DNA of 58,866 nucleotides from Alphaproteobacteria bacterium (lineage in GTDB: Bacteria; Pseudomonadota; Alphaproteobacteria; Micavibrionales; Micavibrionaceae): contig WGMJ01000015.1 of assembly GCA_016125135.1 (NCBI GenBank), positions 1-58,866 on the forward strand, given 5' to 3'. This document shows positions 8,754 to 17,396 of the stretch, piece after piece (within the stretch, counting starts at the first letter, position 1; every line of letters begins with the position of its first letter). The notes beneath the pieces were generated by a model. The model did no database searches, was not told the origin of the DNA, and saw only the letters and a program-made list of their open reading frames with translations. The translations under genes were made by a program, and so were the position numbers.

Positions 8754-9119
8754 ATGACAGTAAAATATACAAAGGACCATGAATGGATCGACACAACAAG
8801 CGGCAAAACAGGTATTACCGATTACGCGCGTGACGCGCTGGGTGATCTTGTGTTCCTTGATTTGCCAAAGGCAGGCCGCATACTAAAGCGTAAGGAATAT
8901 TACGCTGTTGTTGAGAGTGTAAAAGCGGCGAGTGAGATTTATGCGCCTGTAGCTGGTGAAATTGTTGCTGTGAATGATAATCTGGCTAACAGCCTTGATG
9001 ATTTGAAAGAGGACCTTGATAAAGGTTGGATTGTGCAATTGAAAATTGCTGATGCAGGCGATCTGAATGATTTAATGGATAAAGCCGCATACGACGCATA
9101 TTTGAGAACATTGGGATAG
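8754..9119 (+). CDS. gcvH: Glycine cleavage H protein (lipoyl carrier)
   Basis: Lipoylated shuttle protein of the glycine cleavage system. The lipoyl-accepting lysine is K57 in VVESVKAASE, within the hybrid-motif beta-barrel that ends in APVAGEIVAVN. The 121-residue length is typical. A strong AAGGAG Shine-Dalgarno lies just before the start, and the gap from gcvT is 14 bases. Confidence 0.98.
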   Translation: MTVKYTKDHEWIDTTSGKTGITDYARDALGDLVFLDLPKAGRILKRKEYYAVVESVKAASEIYAPVAGEIVAVNDNLANSLDDLKEDLDKGWIVQLKIADAGDLNDLMDKAAYDAYLRTLG

Positions 9120-9125
9120 AACTAA

Positions 9126-9743
9126 GTGAGTGCACTTGTACCGCGTATATATCTTGCAGGGCCGCAGGTTTTTTATCCCGCGCCCGAGGGGATCTTTGAA
9201 AGGATGAAGGCAATCTGTGCTGCGCACGGGCTTGAAGGTGTTGCGCCGATTGATTCACAAATGGGATTAGAAGGTGTAGAGCCGGGGCGCCCGTTGTTCA
9301 GAAGGATTGTGCAAGGAGATTTTGATTTAATTGATACGTGTGATGGCGGCATTTTTTGTCTGGACCCATGGCGCGGTGTTGAAATGGATACAGGAACAGC
9401 GATTGAAATTGGCTATATGGTACCGCAAAAGAAACCAATGAGCGGCTGGACAAGCGATCCGCGTTTCTATCCGCAAAAAATCAAAGATCACTTTGCGGGA
9501 CACGCTATGCAAGGCGCGGGCAAAAATACAATGGGTGCTACGTCAGGGGTTTTGCGTGATCCTGAAGGCATGCTGATCCATTCCGAAGGGCTTTATATGC
9601 ATGGTATGGCGCAAATGCCAATAGAAATGGCAGGCGGTGAGGTTTTTGCCGCCAAAGACTGGGACGGCGCCTTTACACAAGCGGTTCAGCATATAAAAAT
9701 GCAGTTCGATAGAAACCAATCCCTTCAACCAAGTCCACGGTAA
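9126..9743 (+). CDS. Nucleoside 2-deoxyribosyltransferase family protein
   Basis: Likely member of the nucleoside 2-deoxyribosyltransferase / DNPH1-like superfamily (PF05014), which cleave or transfer the N-glycosidic bond of deoxynucleosides or deoxynucleotides. Visible signatures: RIYLAGPQVFYP at the N-terminus, IVQGDFDLIDTCDGGIFCLDP, and DTGTAIEIGYM with the catalytic Glu at about residue 94. The start is a GTG at 9126, six bases after the gcvH stop. It sits inside the glycine cleavage operon, four bases before gcvPA, an unusual position. Whether it acts on nucleosides or nucleotides cannot be told from sequence. Confidence 0.85.
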   Translation: MSALVPRIYLAGPQVFYPAPEGIFERMKAICAAHGLEGVAPIDSQMGLEGVEPGRPLFRRIVQGDFDLIDTCDGGIFCLDPWRGVEMDTGTAIEIGYMVPQKKPMSGWTSDPRFYPQKIKDHFAGHAMQGAGKNTMGATSGVLRDPEGMLIHSEGLYMHGMAQMPIEMAGGEVFAAKDWDGAFTQAVQHIKMQFDRNQSLQPSPR

Positions 9744-9747
9744 CGAT

Positions 9748-11025
9748 ATGCGCTATTTACCACTGACGAAAAAAGACAGAAGTGACATGCTCGCCGCCAT
9801 CGGCGTGAAACATGTTGATGATCTTTTCCGCGATGTGCCGCGCAAAGAGATGCGCAAAGAACCGGCCGATATTGCGTTACAAAAAGGCGAGCTGGAAGTT
9901 GAACGCATTATAGCGGGGTATGCAAACCAGAACCAGCCAGCAGGTGCTGGCCCTTTCTTTCTGGGCGCCGGTATTTACAACCACCATATCCCGTCGACTG
10001 TTGATTATATTATTCAGCGCTCTGAATTTTTAACGGCCTATACGCCCTACCAGCCCGAGATTGCACAAGGCACGCTGCAGGTTATTTTTGAATATCAAAG
10101 TATGATCTGCCAATTGACGGGGATGGATATTGCGAATGCGTCCCTCTATGACGGGGCAACATCACTCGCTGAAGCGGCTTTGATGGCAATGCGCCTTACA
10201 GGTCGTAGCAAGGTGGCTGTGCATGGTGATTTACATCCGCATTATCATCAGGTTCTCGGGACATATTTAACAGGCCATGAGGCGCATGGCTTTGCAGACA
10301 CGCTTAATGCTGAGGCTGCATGCCTTGTCGTGCAATATCCAGATTTCCGTGGTGAAATCCCTGATCTGAAAAAATTGCGCGCAGAATGTGACAAGATTGA
10401 TGCCAAGCTTGTTGTTGTTGTAACTGAAATCGTGGCGCTGGGGCTGTTGCCTGCACCTGTTGAAGCCGACATTGTATGCGGCGAGGGGCAATCACTCGGG
10501 CTTCCAATGTCTTATGGCGGCCCGCACTTGGGTATATTTGCGTGCAGGGAGGCCTATTTGCGGCAAATGCCGGGGCGGCTTTGCGGTGAAACAGTGGATG
10601 CCGACGGTCGTAAATCATATGTATTAACCCTCAGCACGCGCGAGCAGCATATCAGGCGTGACAAGGCAACATCGAATATCTGCACAAACCAGGGCTTATG
10701 TGCGCTGGCATTTACCGTGCATCTTTCTTTGTTGGGTGAAGCGGGGTTCAAACATCTCGCGCAGTTAAACCATGAACGCGCTTGCGCGCTGGCAGATGCC
10801 GTTGCAAAAGTTTCAGGTATAAAAGTAAAAAACAAAACATTCTTCAACGAATTTGCTGTCGAACTTCCGTATAACGCCAAAGAATTTGTGGCCATGGCGG
10901 CTGATATGGAATTTATCGCCGGTTATGCGCTTGAGGGGAATGAGTTGCTACTCGCCGCAACTGAAATGACAACGGATGATGATATCAAGGCGCTTTGTTT
11001 GCTGCTTGCGGGGTACAGACCATGA
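9748..11025 (+). CDS. gcvPA: Glycine dehydrogenase (decarboxylating) subunit 1
   Basis: N-terminal half of the split P protein, which with GcvPB forms the PLP-dependent glycine decarboxylase. The sequence shows RYLPLTKKDRSDMLAAIGV, the FLGAGIYNHHIPSTVDYII block, YTPYQPEIAQGTLQVIFEYQ, and SLGLPMSYGGPHLGIFA. The 425-residue length is close to the family norm. Its stop overlaps the gcvPB start as ATGA. This half lacks the PLP-binding lysine, as expected. Confidence 0.97.
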   Translation: MRYLPLTKKDRSDMLAAIGVKHVDDLFRDVPRKEMRKEPADIALQKGELEVERIIAGYANQNQPAGAGPFFLGAGIYNHHIPSTVDYIIQRSEFLTAYTPYQPEIAQGTLQVIFEYQSMICQLTGMDIANASLYDGATSLAEAALMAMRLTGRSKVAVHGDLHPHYHQVLGTYLTGHEAHGFADTLNAEAACLVVQYPDFRGEIPDLKKLRAECDKIDAKLVVVVTEIVALGLLPAPVEADIVCGEGQSLGLPMSYGGPHLGIFACREAYLRQMPGRLCGETVDADGRKSYVLTLSTREQHIRRDKATSNICTNQGLCALAFTVHLSLLGEAGFKHLAQLNHERACALADAVAKVSGIKVKNKTFFNEFAVELPYNAKEFVAMAADMEFIAGYALEGNELLLAATEMTTDDDIKALCLLLAGYRP

Positions 11026-12554
11026 ATGCAGAAGCAATGAAGAAAGTCGCAAATGATACACAAAAGCACGATGATATAATCGGTGCGACGCGCGGACTGA
11101 ACTATGACGAAAAATGCCTGTTTGATTATCCGGCAGCCGATGAATCGGGTGTTGATCTGCCGTCATTACAGAACATTAAGCTTCGCACGGGCCACAAAGC
11201 ACGTGAGCATGTGGGCTTGCCACAGGTGAAGGAGCCAGAAGTGCTACGCCATTTCGTAAGGCTTTCAACCAAGAACTATTCAATTGATTCAGGTATCTTC
11301 CCGCTGGGTTCCTGCACGATGAAGCATAATCCGCGGTTAAATGAAAAGGCTGCACGCTTTGCAGGTTTTGCGCATATTCACCCATTGCAACCACAAAGCA
11401 CGGTACAGGGTGCGCTGGCTGTGATGCATGAGCTGCAAAATATGCTGGCCGAACTTACAGGCTTGCCCGGGGTTTGTTTAACACCGGCCGCTGGTGCGCA
11501 TGGCGAGCTTGCAGGTTTGATGACAATCAAACGCGCGCATGAGCTAAAAGGTAACGGACACAAGAAAATTGTTCTTATCCCTGATAGTGCGCACGGTACA
11601 AACCCTGCAACGGCTGTTATGTGTGGTTATGAAGTGCGTAACATCCCGACAAAAGAAACAGGCCGCTTAACATTGGCTGCTTTTAAAGAGGCGCTCGGCG
11701 ATGGCAAAGATGTTGCTGGTATGATGGTCACAAACCCTAATACATGCGGGCTATTCGAGCGCGAGATTGTTGAAATTGCTGATCTGCTTCATAAGGCGGG
11801 TGGCTATTTTTATTGTGATGGGGCAAACTTCAATGCGCTTGTTGGTAAAATTCGCCCGGCCGATTTCGGTGTTGATGTGATGCATATCAACCTGCACAAA
11901 ACATTCTCGACACCACATGGTGGCGGCGGCCCGGGTTCAGGCCCGATCTGTGTAACAGAAGAGCTCGCGCCTTATATGCCTTCTCCTGTTGTGATTAAAG
12001 AGAATGACGAGAGCTACAGGCTTGAGGAAGATGGCGAGCGTGAAACATCGCTTGGCCGCTTGAAAGGTTTCCAAGGGCAATTTGGTATGCATGTACGCGC
12101 TCTCACTTATATATTGTCACATGGGGCTGACGGTTTGCGCCAGATCGCGGAAGATGCAGTACTGAATGCCAACTATGTGTTAAGCCAGCTCAAAAATGAC
12201 TATCACGTGCCATTTGAAGGCCCATGCATGCATGAATGCTTGCTAACGGATAAATTGCAGAAGGATTCGGGTGTCACAACGCTTGATATCGCCAAAACGC
12301 TTGTGGAGTACGGAATCCACCCCATGACCGTTTATTTCCCGCTGGTGGTGCAGGGGGCCATGCTGATCGAGCCGACCGAAACCGAATCCCGCGAATCGAT
12401 TGACCGGCTTATAGCCGTTCTGAAGCAGGCCGCAGCTGATTCCAAGGCTGGATATTCTGAAAAACTGCAGAAAAACCCCGTTTCGGCACCTCGTAGAAGG
12501 TTAGATGAGGTAAAAGCGGCTCGTGAGCCTAAATTAAGGTGGAAACCCAATTAA
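11022..12554 (+). CDS. gcvPB: Glycine dehydrogenase (decarboxylating) subunit 2
   Basis: PLP-carrying C-terminal half of the split P protein of glycine cleavage. The PLP Schiff-base lysine is K293 in INLHKTFSTPHGGGGPGSGP. Other family blocks are FPLGSCTMKHNPRLNEKAA and VCLTPAAGAHGELAG. I place the start at the ATG at 11022 that overlaps the gcvPA stop, giving 510 residues; the frame opens 9 codons earlier. It ends the operon; the following 126 bases hold short inverted repeats but no clear T-tract terminator. Confidence 0.97.
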   Translation: MNAEAMKKVANDTQKHDDIIGATRGLNYDEKCLFDYPAADESGVDLPSLQNIKLRTGHKAREHVGLPQVKEPEVLRHFVRLSTKNYSIDSGIFPLGSCTMKHNPRLNEKAARFAGFAHIHPLQPQSTVQGALAVMHELQNMLAELTGLPGVCLTPAAGAHGELAGLMTIKRAHELKGNGHKKIVLIPDSAHGTNPATAVMCGYEVRNIPTKETGRLTLAAFKEALGDGKDVAGMMVTNPNTCGLFEREIVEIADLLHKAGGYFYCDGANFNALVGKIRPADFGVDVMHINLHKTFSTPHGGGGPGSGPICVTEELAPYMPSPVVIKENDESYRLEEDGERETSLGRLKGFQGQFGMHVRALTYILSHGADGLRQIAEDAVLNANYVLSQLKNDYHVPFEGPCMHECLLTDKLQKDSGVTTLDIAKTLVEYGIHPMTVYFPLVVQGAMLIEPTETESRESIDRLIAVLKQAAADSKAGYSEKLQKNPVSAPRRRLDEVKAAREPKLRWKPN

Positions 12555-12596
12555 TACTTGGGAACCAATTAATTTTGGCTAATTCCATAATTTTGC

Positions 12597-12625
12597 TTGA
12601 CAAAACACCCTCTAAATCGTTAAAA
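12597..12625 (+). promoter_or_regulatory. Candidate sigma-70 promoter for the envelope protein gene
   Basis: A perfect -35 hexamer TTGACA (12597-12602) is followed, after 17 bases, by TTAAAA (12620-12625), a weak -10. It lies 55 bases upstream of the coding start, whose Shine-Dalgarno is GGAGAG at 12670-12675. The -10 is poor, so this is tentative. Confidence 0.4.
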
Positions 12626-12680
12626 CTTCGTTAATTACATATTTGTGTGTTATGTGAAAACCATCCTTTGGAGAGATGAA

Positions 12681-14924
12681 ATGAAGCTTTTAAGTGTATT
12701 CGGACGTGCAAAATCACAGCAATCACCACGCGCCTCGTGGTTACTGAGAACTGGCTTTGCTTTTAGCGCAATGCTCACAGCTTTTGCTATGCAGGCTGAA
12801 ACAACACCAGCATTCGCACAAGAAGGTGCTTCTGCCCAAAGCCTAGATGCAGCATACACACCGTCACAACAAGTACGCAGAGCAGATTCACTTGCTGCTG
12901 AATGTATGACAGATTTCTGTGAGAACACGAATGGCCGTGACCGCCAGACACTTTCTGATGGAACACGCTGGAACGGCGTTGCTGTTACTGCAAACGGGCG
13001 CGTCGCCTGTTCGCGTCTTGCATCATCTTATGGTGTAACATTGAATGACCTAGACTGGGATCGTCCGATTACTGAATGTGAAAACCGCATCACAGGCCGT
13101 GCCATCATTGACTACCTCAACCAGACCTATGGTTTCTCATCGACAGATGATCTGGTTCAGGCAGGTTGGGGAAGTGTGCATAACGGTGTTTTTACATTCT
13201 CATTGAACAAAGCACGTGTCATCGAAATCCTGCAGGCATTCTCTGCTGATTGTCAGGCCGAAGAAGTTGTTCCCGGCACGCCGAACCGCATCGAGGCATA
13301 CGTAGCACCTGCAATTGTTGCAGCCCCTGCGCTAGCCCCATTGGAATTGTCTCCTTTTGTTAACCTTGGCGATGCTGAAGGTGAAGTAAACGAAGTTCTT
13401 TCTCCTGATGTTTCAGTTGTTCCAACACCAGGCCCTGTTAATTCAACAGTAACTGTTGAAGCGCCACGCGGCGTTGATATTATTGTAGATGGTGCAAATG
13501 TTGGTAATACTTACAGCAGAGATGGCTTGCTAACAGACGATGATTTCGGATTCCAATCGCGTCATGAAGGTTCAGGCGTGGCCACAGTTACGCTAAGAGA
13601 CTGTGAGCAAGGAAACCTTGATAATTGTGCAACAGCTTCTGATAACGGTACCCTTACATGGAATGCAGCACCACGCGAGATTGAAGGTGGACTCTACCGT
13701 GTTGCAACGCCGGGCACGCCGTTTAACACTTCAGTGCCTTTCTTTACAGATGACGAAGGTGTTAATACTGGTTCATTCCTGAACGCGCGCCCTGATGGCT
13801 TTGAAATTGATGCTGAATTGAACGTCGGTGAAGGCGGACTTCAATTGGGCACAGCAGCGGATGTTACATGGACAAATGGCCGCTGGGAAGTGAATGTAGG
13901 TGCCATGTCCCGTCCACAAGGTCCGATTACTATGGAAGGCCTTCTAAATGGTGATATGGATAGCCAATTAGTTCCTTATGGCAGTGTGTCATTTGACGTG
14001 TTCAACGATTCTGATGCAGCGTTCCGTGCACGCCTTTACGGATCTGTCGAGCCATCACTTGTTGGCTTGCCGCCTGCTAATGTTCGTGGCTCTCTGACAG
14101 GTACAAATGCAACAGCAATTCTAGCTGATGCAGCTGGAACAGATCCTGTTGCTTTGGGTGGTGCTTTGCTTGAGTATAGCCCGAATGACGGTGATACAGT
14201 TATAGCGTTGGATGTTGCTGGTGGTATTACACTGGATAGTCTTGCCGGCGATGATGTTACGGGTGATGTTGCCTATCTGTGTAATAATTGCGGCAACGAA
14301 GCCGATGATGCGGCACCATGGCGTGCAACATTGTCAGCAACCCACAATTTCAATCTTTTGGGATCGCCTGATGATAGTAACGTTACAGCCTATGTTGGCC
14401 GTTTTGGTGGCGCGGAATCCCGCATGATACCAGATCACCTTGAAATGGGGCCGATGGAAGGTGACATTGCTGGTGTATCGGGCTTCGTAAGCACAGGTCG
14501 TTTCGAGCTTGAAGGGAATTACAGTACCTTGAATGCGGATTGTGAAGTAAACTGTACAGCGCCTGCTGAAATTGAAGCACAAAGCAGTGGTGTTGCAGCG
14601 AATGTTGTATTCCGTGATGTTGACTGGGCTGGTGGCGCTGACCTGCGTTTTGGACCATTTGCCGAGCAGGTAAGTGTTACAGAGGGTCAATATGGTGCCC
14701 CGGGTCGCTTTGTTAGCTACGATGCTCAAAGTTACGGTTTACGTGTTGAGGGGCGTTGGCAACTGGAGAATGATTGGAATGTCAGTGCAGGTTTACAAGT
14801 ATCTCAAGATAATGTTGAGCAAGAGTACGGGCGAACAAACCGCGCTGGCTTCTCTGGGTCAACAACCAATCAAGATGATGATTTAAACGTTTCAGCTGCA
14901 CTTCGCGTTGGCCGTCGCTTCTAA
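12681..14924 (+). CDS. Large exported, probable outer-membrane beta-barrel protein
   Basis: Unrecognised protein of 747 residues. It has an N-terminal export signal: basic residues, a hydrophobic stretch TGFAFSAMLTAFAM and a likely cleavage after PAFA. The mature part begins with a Cys-containing domain (ECMTDFC, VACSRLASSYG, ITECENR), then a Pro/Val-rich region and a long beta-rich half. The last residues are LRVGRRF; a terminal Phe on a strand is typical of outer-membrane beta-barrels. The Shine-Dalgarno GGAGAG decides the ATG at 12681. A strong terminator follows, so it is a single-gene unit. Function is unknown; a porin or adhesin-like surface protein is possible. Confidence 0.7.
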   Translation: MKLLSVFGRAKSQQSPRASWLLRTGFAFSAMLTAFAMQAETTPAFAQEGASAQSLDAAYTPSQQVRRADSLAAECMTDFCENTNGRDRQTLSDGTRWNGVAVTANGRVACSRLASSYGVTLNDLDWDRPITECENRITGRAIIDYLNQTYGFSSTDDLVQAGWGSVHNGVFTFSLNKARVIEILQAFSADCQAEEVVPGTPNRIEAYVAPAIVAAPALAPLELSPFVNLGDAEGEVNEVLSPDVSVVPTPGPVNSTVTVEAPRGVDIIVDGANVGNTYSRDGLLTDDDFGFQSRHEGSGVATVTLRDCEQGNLDNCATASDNGTLTWNAAPREIEGGLYRVATPGTPFNTSVPFFTDDEGVNTGSFLNARPDGFEIDAELNVGEGGLQLGTAADVTWTNGRWEVNVGAMSRPQGPITMEGLLNGDMDSQLVPYGSVSFDVFNDSDAAFRARLYGSVEPSLVGLPPANVRGSLTGTNATAILADAAGTDPVALGGALLEYSPNDGDTVIALDVAGGITLDSLAGDDVTGDVAYLCNNCGNEADDAAPWRATLSATHNFNLLGSPDDSNVTAYVGRFGGAESRMIPDHLEMGPMEGDIAGVSGFVSTGRFELEGNYSTLNADCEVNCTAPAEIEAQSSGVAANVVFRDVDWAGGADLRFGPFAEQVSVTEGQYGAPGRFVSYDAQSYGLRVEGRWQLENDWNVSAGLQVSQDNVEQEYGRTNRAGFSGSTTNQDDDLNVSAALRVGRRF

Positions 14925-14945
14925 GAAAATAAGGATAAACAAAAG

Positions 14946-14976
14946 AAAACCGCTGAACAGAGTTCAGCGGTTTTTT
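14946..14976 (+). terminator. Strong rho-independent terminator
   Basis: Perfect 13-bp stem (AAAACCGCTGAAC with GTTCAGCGGTTTT) and a three-base loop AGA, followed by further T residues. It lies 21 bases after the stop of the envelope protein gene. The flanking A-tract would also let it act leftwards for zapE transcripts. Confidence 0.9.
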
Positions 14977-15090
14977 GTTGTCTGTATTTGGAGGGCTATT
15001 TCAGCTCATCGGGTCTAAACACCGGATAAACAGAAACGCTCATAATTCCACTATAGCAGGGGTTTGTGGCAGAATTTGCGGCAGAATTTG

Positions 15091-16167
15091 TCACATTTTC
15101 GCCATATTCTGGCTGTAGGCGGGGCTTTGCATTTCAGTTAAGCGGCTGATTGTACGGTCAAATTCAAAGGAATGGTCGTGTCCGGCATAGATTTTCTCAG
15201 GCGGTGCGTCGGCGGTTGCGATGATCAAGCGGCGATGTTCATAAAGAACATCGACCAGTAACATCAGCCTTTTGGCTTCGTTGCGTTTTGCTTCACCAAG
15301 CTGCGGTATATTCTCGAGGAAGAGTACCTGAAACTGGCTGGCAAGCGTTATATAGTCTTCAGCGCCCAGTGGCTTCTCACAAAGGTCATGAAAACTACAA
15401 CGCGCTATAGGGCCAACGGTGGCGGGGATTTCAAGCCTATGGCCTTTTACATGCAGGGTTTGCGGCACGCTTGGCTGGCCCTGCGTCATATTGCTGAACA
15501 GTTTCTCGAACTCTGCGGCACTTTCGGCGCCCAAAGGCCAGAGGTAAAGCCTGTGCCCTTCCAGCAGGCGGCGGCGGTAGTCCTGCCCGCCATCAAGCTG
15601 ATGCACATAGAGGCGTTCTTCCAGCAGATCAATAAAAGGGATAAAGCGGTCACGCTGTAGCCCGCCTTCATAGAGGCTTTCTGGTGTAAAGTTACTGGTG
15701 AGTACCACAATAAGGCCCTGCGCAAAAAGCGCGGTAAAAAGCCTGTCGAGTATCATGGCGTCCGCTACATCAGTCACGTGAAACTCATCAAAGCAAAGAT
15801 ACTTCACATCCTTGGCGATTTCTTTGGCGTAGCGGGGCAACATATCATCAACTTTGTCACCACGGTGGGTATGCATATATTCGTGCACCCCGATCATAAA
15901 GGCGTGGAAATGGATACGTTTTTTTTTTGTGTTTGCTGGCAGGAAATCATAAAACAGGTCCATCAGCATGGTTTTACCGCGGCCAACTGGCCCATAAAGG
16001 TAAATACCCTGTTTGGCGGCGGATTGTTTTTTGCTCAGTAGTGTCTTTTTTGAAGATGTTGGTACAAGCAGTTTTTCAAAAAGGGCGATTGCCTCTTCCT
16101 GTTGCGGGTCGGCGACAAGATTATGGTCTTTAATCCGCCGGTGGTACTTGGAGAGCAAATCGTTCAT
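15091..16167 (-). CDS. zapE: AFG1/ZapE-family cell division ATPase
   Basis: P-loop ATPase of the AFG1/ZapE family, linked in bacteria to FtsZ-ring function. Walker A is GPVGRGKT at residues 59-66; Walker B is YLCFDEFHVTDVADAM; sensor region LTSNFTPE follows, and the C-terminus has the family's DHSFEFDRTISRL. The 358 residues agree with the family. Its start lies inside the tatC 3' end (38-base overlap), so it ends the long scp-tat operon. A short tandem repeat GGCAGAATTTG occurs twice just after the stop. Confidence 0.93.
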   Translation of the reverse strand: MNDLLSKYHRRIKDHNLVADPQQEEAIALFEKLLVPTSSKKTLLSKKQSAAKQGIYLYGPVGRGKTMLMDLFYDFLPANTKKKRIHFHAFMIGVHEYMHTHRGDKVDDMLPRYAKEIAKDVKYLCFDEFHVTDVADAMILDRLFTALFAQGLIVVLTSNFTPESLYEGGLQRDRFIPFIDLLEERLYVHQLDGGQDYRRRLLEGHRLYLWPLGAESAAEFEKLFSNMTQGQPSVPQTLHVKGHRLEIPATVGPIARCSFHDLCEKPLGAEDYITLASQFQVLFLENIPQLGEAKRNEAKRLMLLVDVLYEHRRLIIATADAPPEKIYAGHDHSFEFDRTISRLTEMQSPAYSQNMAKM

Positions 16168-16933
16168 TGTTCTTTTTTTCTATCTGGCGGGCAAAGAGAA
16201 TTGAAATCTCGTAAAGGAGCCAGAGCGGTATAGCAAGGGCTGATTGGCTGATAATATCGGGTGTGGGTGTTAGAACGGCACCGATAACAAACGCACCGAT
16301 AATTGCGTAGCGGCGTGTTTTAACCAGTGTTTCAACCTGTAGCAGCCCCGCACGGACAAGCAGGGTAAGCACAAGCGGCAGCTGGAAGCACATGCCAAAA
16401 GCAAAAACGAGCATCATGACAAGATCCAGATAATCACTTACGCGGGCTTCAAGCTGGATGGGAAGAACTGTTTCAGCCCCTGTACTCTGGAAGCTGAGGA
16501 AAAACTCCCATGCAAAAGGGATCACCACATAATAAACAAGCGCGCCGCCGAGATAGAAGAGGAGCGGAGTGAGAACAAGGAACGGCAGAAAGGCGCGTTT
16601 TTCGTTCTGGTAGAGGCCCGGTGCCATAAAAAGCCATATCTGCGAAAGCAGAAACGGGAAGGTAGCATAGATGCCCGCAAACAGCGCAACCTTCACATAG
16701 GTCATAAAGGCTTCGGCAAGGTTTGTATAAATCAACCTGTTGGTGCTTTCGCCACCTGTATCCATGGCTTTGGCCAGTGGCTCGACCAGAAAACCATAAA
16801 CAGGCTTTGCAAAAATATAGGCAATAATACTGGCCACCAACATAATCCCGAGGCTTAACACAAGGCGCTTGCGCAGCTCGAGTAGATGGTCAACCAGCTT
16901 TGACCGTTCTTCTTGATAAGTTGTATCACTCAT
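16130..16933 (-). CDS. tatC: Sec-independent protein translocase TatC
   Basis: Polytopic inner-membrane receptor of the twin-arginine system that binds the signal peptide of folded substrates. Six hydrophobic segments are visible; the N-terminal LVDHLLELRKRL motif and the periplasmic FMAPGLYQNEKRAFLPFL block, with the conserved Glu, are typical. It is followed by VFAFGMCFQLPLVL and GAVLTPTPDIISQ. It overlaps tatB by eight bases and zapE by 38. Confidence 0.98.
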   Translation of the reverse strand: MSDTTYQEERSKLVDHLLELRKRLVLSLGIMLVASIIAYIFAKPVYGFLVEPLAKAMDTGGESTNRLIYTNLAEAFMTYVKVALFAGIYATFPFLLSQIWLFMAPGLYQNEKRAFLPFLVLTPLLFYLGGALVYYVVIPFAWEFFLSFQSTGAETVLPIQLEARVSDYLDLVMMLVFAFGMCFQLPLVLTLLVRAGLLQVETLVKTRRYAIIGAFVIGAVLTPTPDIISQSALAIPLWLLYEISILFARQIEKKNNERFALQVPPAD

Positions 16934-17210
16934 CGTTTACGGCCTTTTTGGGTAATTGTTTTATGGGCGGCGGCTCGTCGCTCTCGACAATATCAAAATC
17001 ACGCTCGTCATTATCTTGCTTGCCGCTTTTGCTGACCTCGGCATCAGCCATAAAAGCATCGAATTGCTGTGAAAGCGCAAACTGCAAATTTGTAATACGG
17101 CGCATAAGCTTGCCAAGCCCATACATAATGTCGGGAAGCTGTTTCGGGCCGACGGCCAGAATGGTAATGGCGGCGATAAGGAATAATTCTGACCAGCCAA
17201 GATTAAACAT
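16926..17210 (-). CDS. tatB: Sec-independent protein translocase TatB
   Basis: Single-pass Tat subunit that works with TatC in signal peptide recognition. N-terminal anchor FNLGWSELFLIAAITILAVGPKQLPDIM has the family Glu at residue 8 and the GPK-LP hinge, followed by an amphipathic helix and a charged tail. At 94 residues it is short for TatB. It lies 21 bases after tatA and overlaps tatC. Confidence 0.95.
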   Translation of the reverse strand: MFNLGWSELFLIAAITILAVGPKQLPDIMYGLGKLMRRITNLQFALSQQFDAFMADAEVSKSGKQDNDERDFDIVESDEPPPIKQLPKKAVNDE

Positions 17211-17231
17211 AGAAAAGCCTAAAGCGCGGTG

Positions 17232-17393
17232 TTACTGGGGTTTCTCTTTGTCGCTTGAAGCGTCATCTTTCATGCCTTGCTTGAAGCTTTTAATGCCTTG
17301 CGCAAGGTCGCCCATCAGGCGCGGCAGACGGCCCGCCCCGAATATAAAAAATACAATAACCGCAATTAATACGAGTTCCCAAAAACCAGGCAT
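17232..17393 (-). CDS. tatA: Sec-independent protein translocase TatA
   Basis: Short pore-forming Tat subunit of 53 residues, read directly from the minus strand: ATG at 17393 to TAA at 17232. The anchor MPGFWELVLIAVIVFFIFG is followed by the hinge AGRLPRLMGDLAQGIKSFKQ, the FG-LP and amphipathic-helix pattern of TatA, then a short acidic and lysine tail. Note the Arg in place of the more common Lys before LP. It starts three bases after the scpB stop and precedes tatB and tatC. The small size is at the low end for TatA. Confidence 0.95.
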   Translation of the reverse strand: MPGFWELVLIAVIVFFIFGAGRLPRLMGDLAQGIKSFKQGMKDDASSDKEKPQ

Positions 17394-17396
17394 TGT

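Noticed and set aside
15068-15090. Tandem GGCAGAATTTG repeat after zapE
   Set aside because: Only two copies; too short to call a repeat locus or attachment site.
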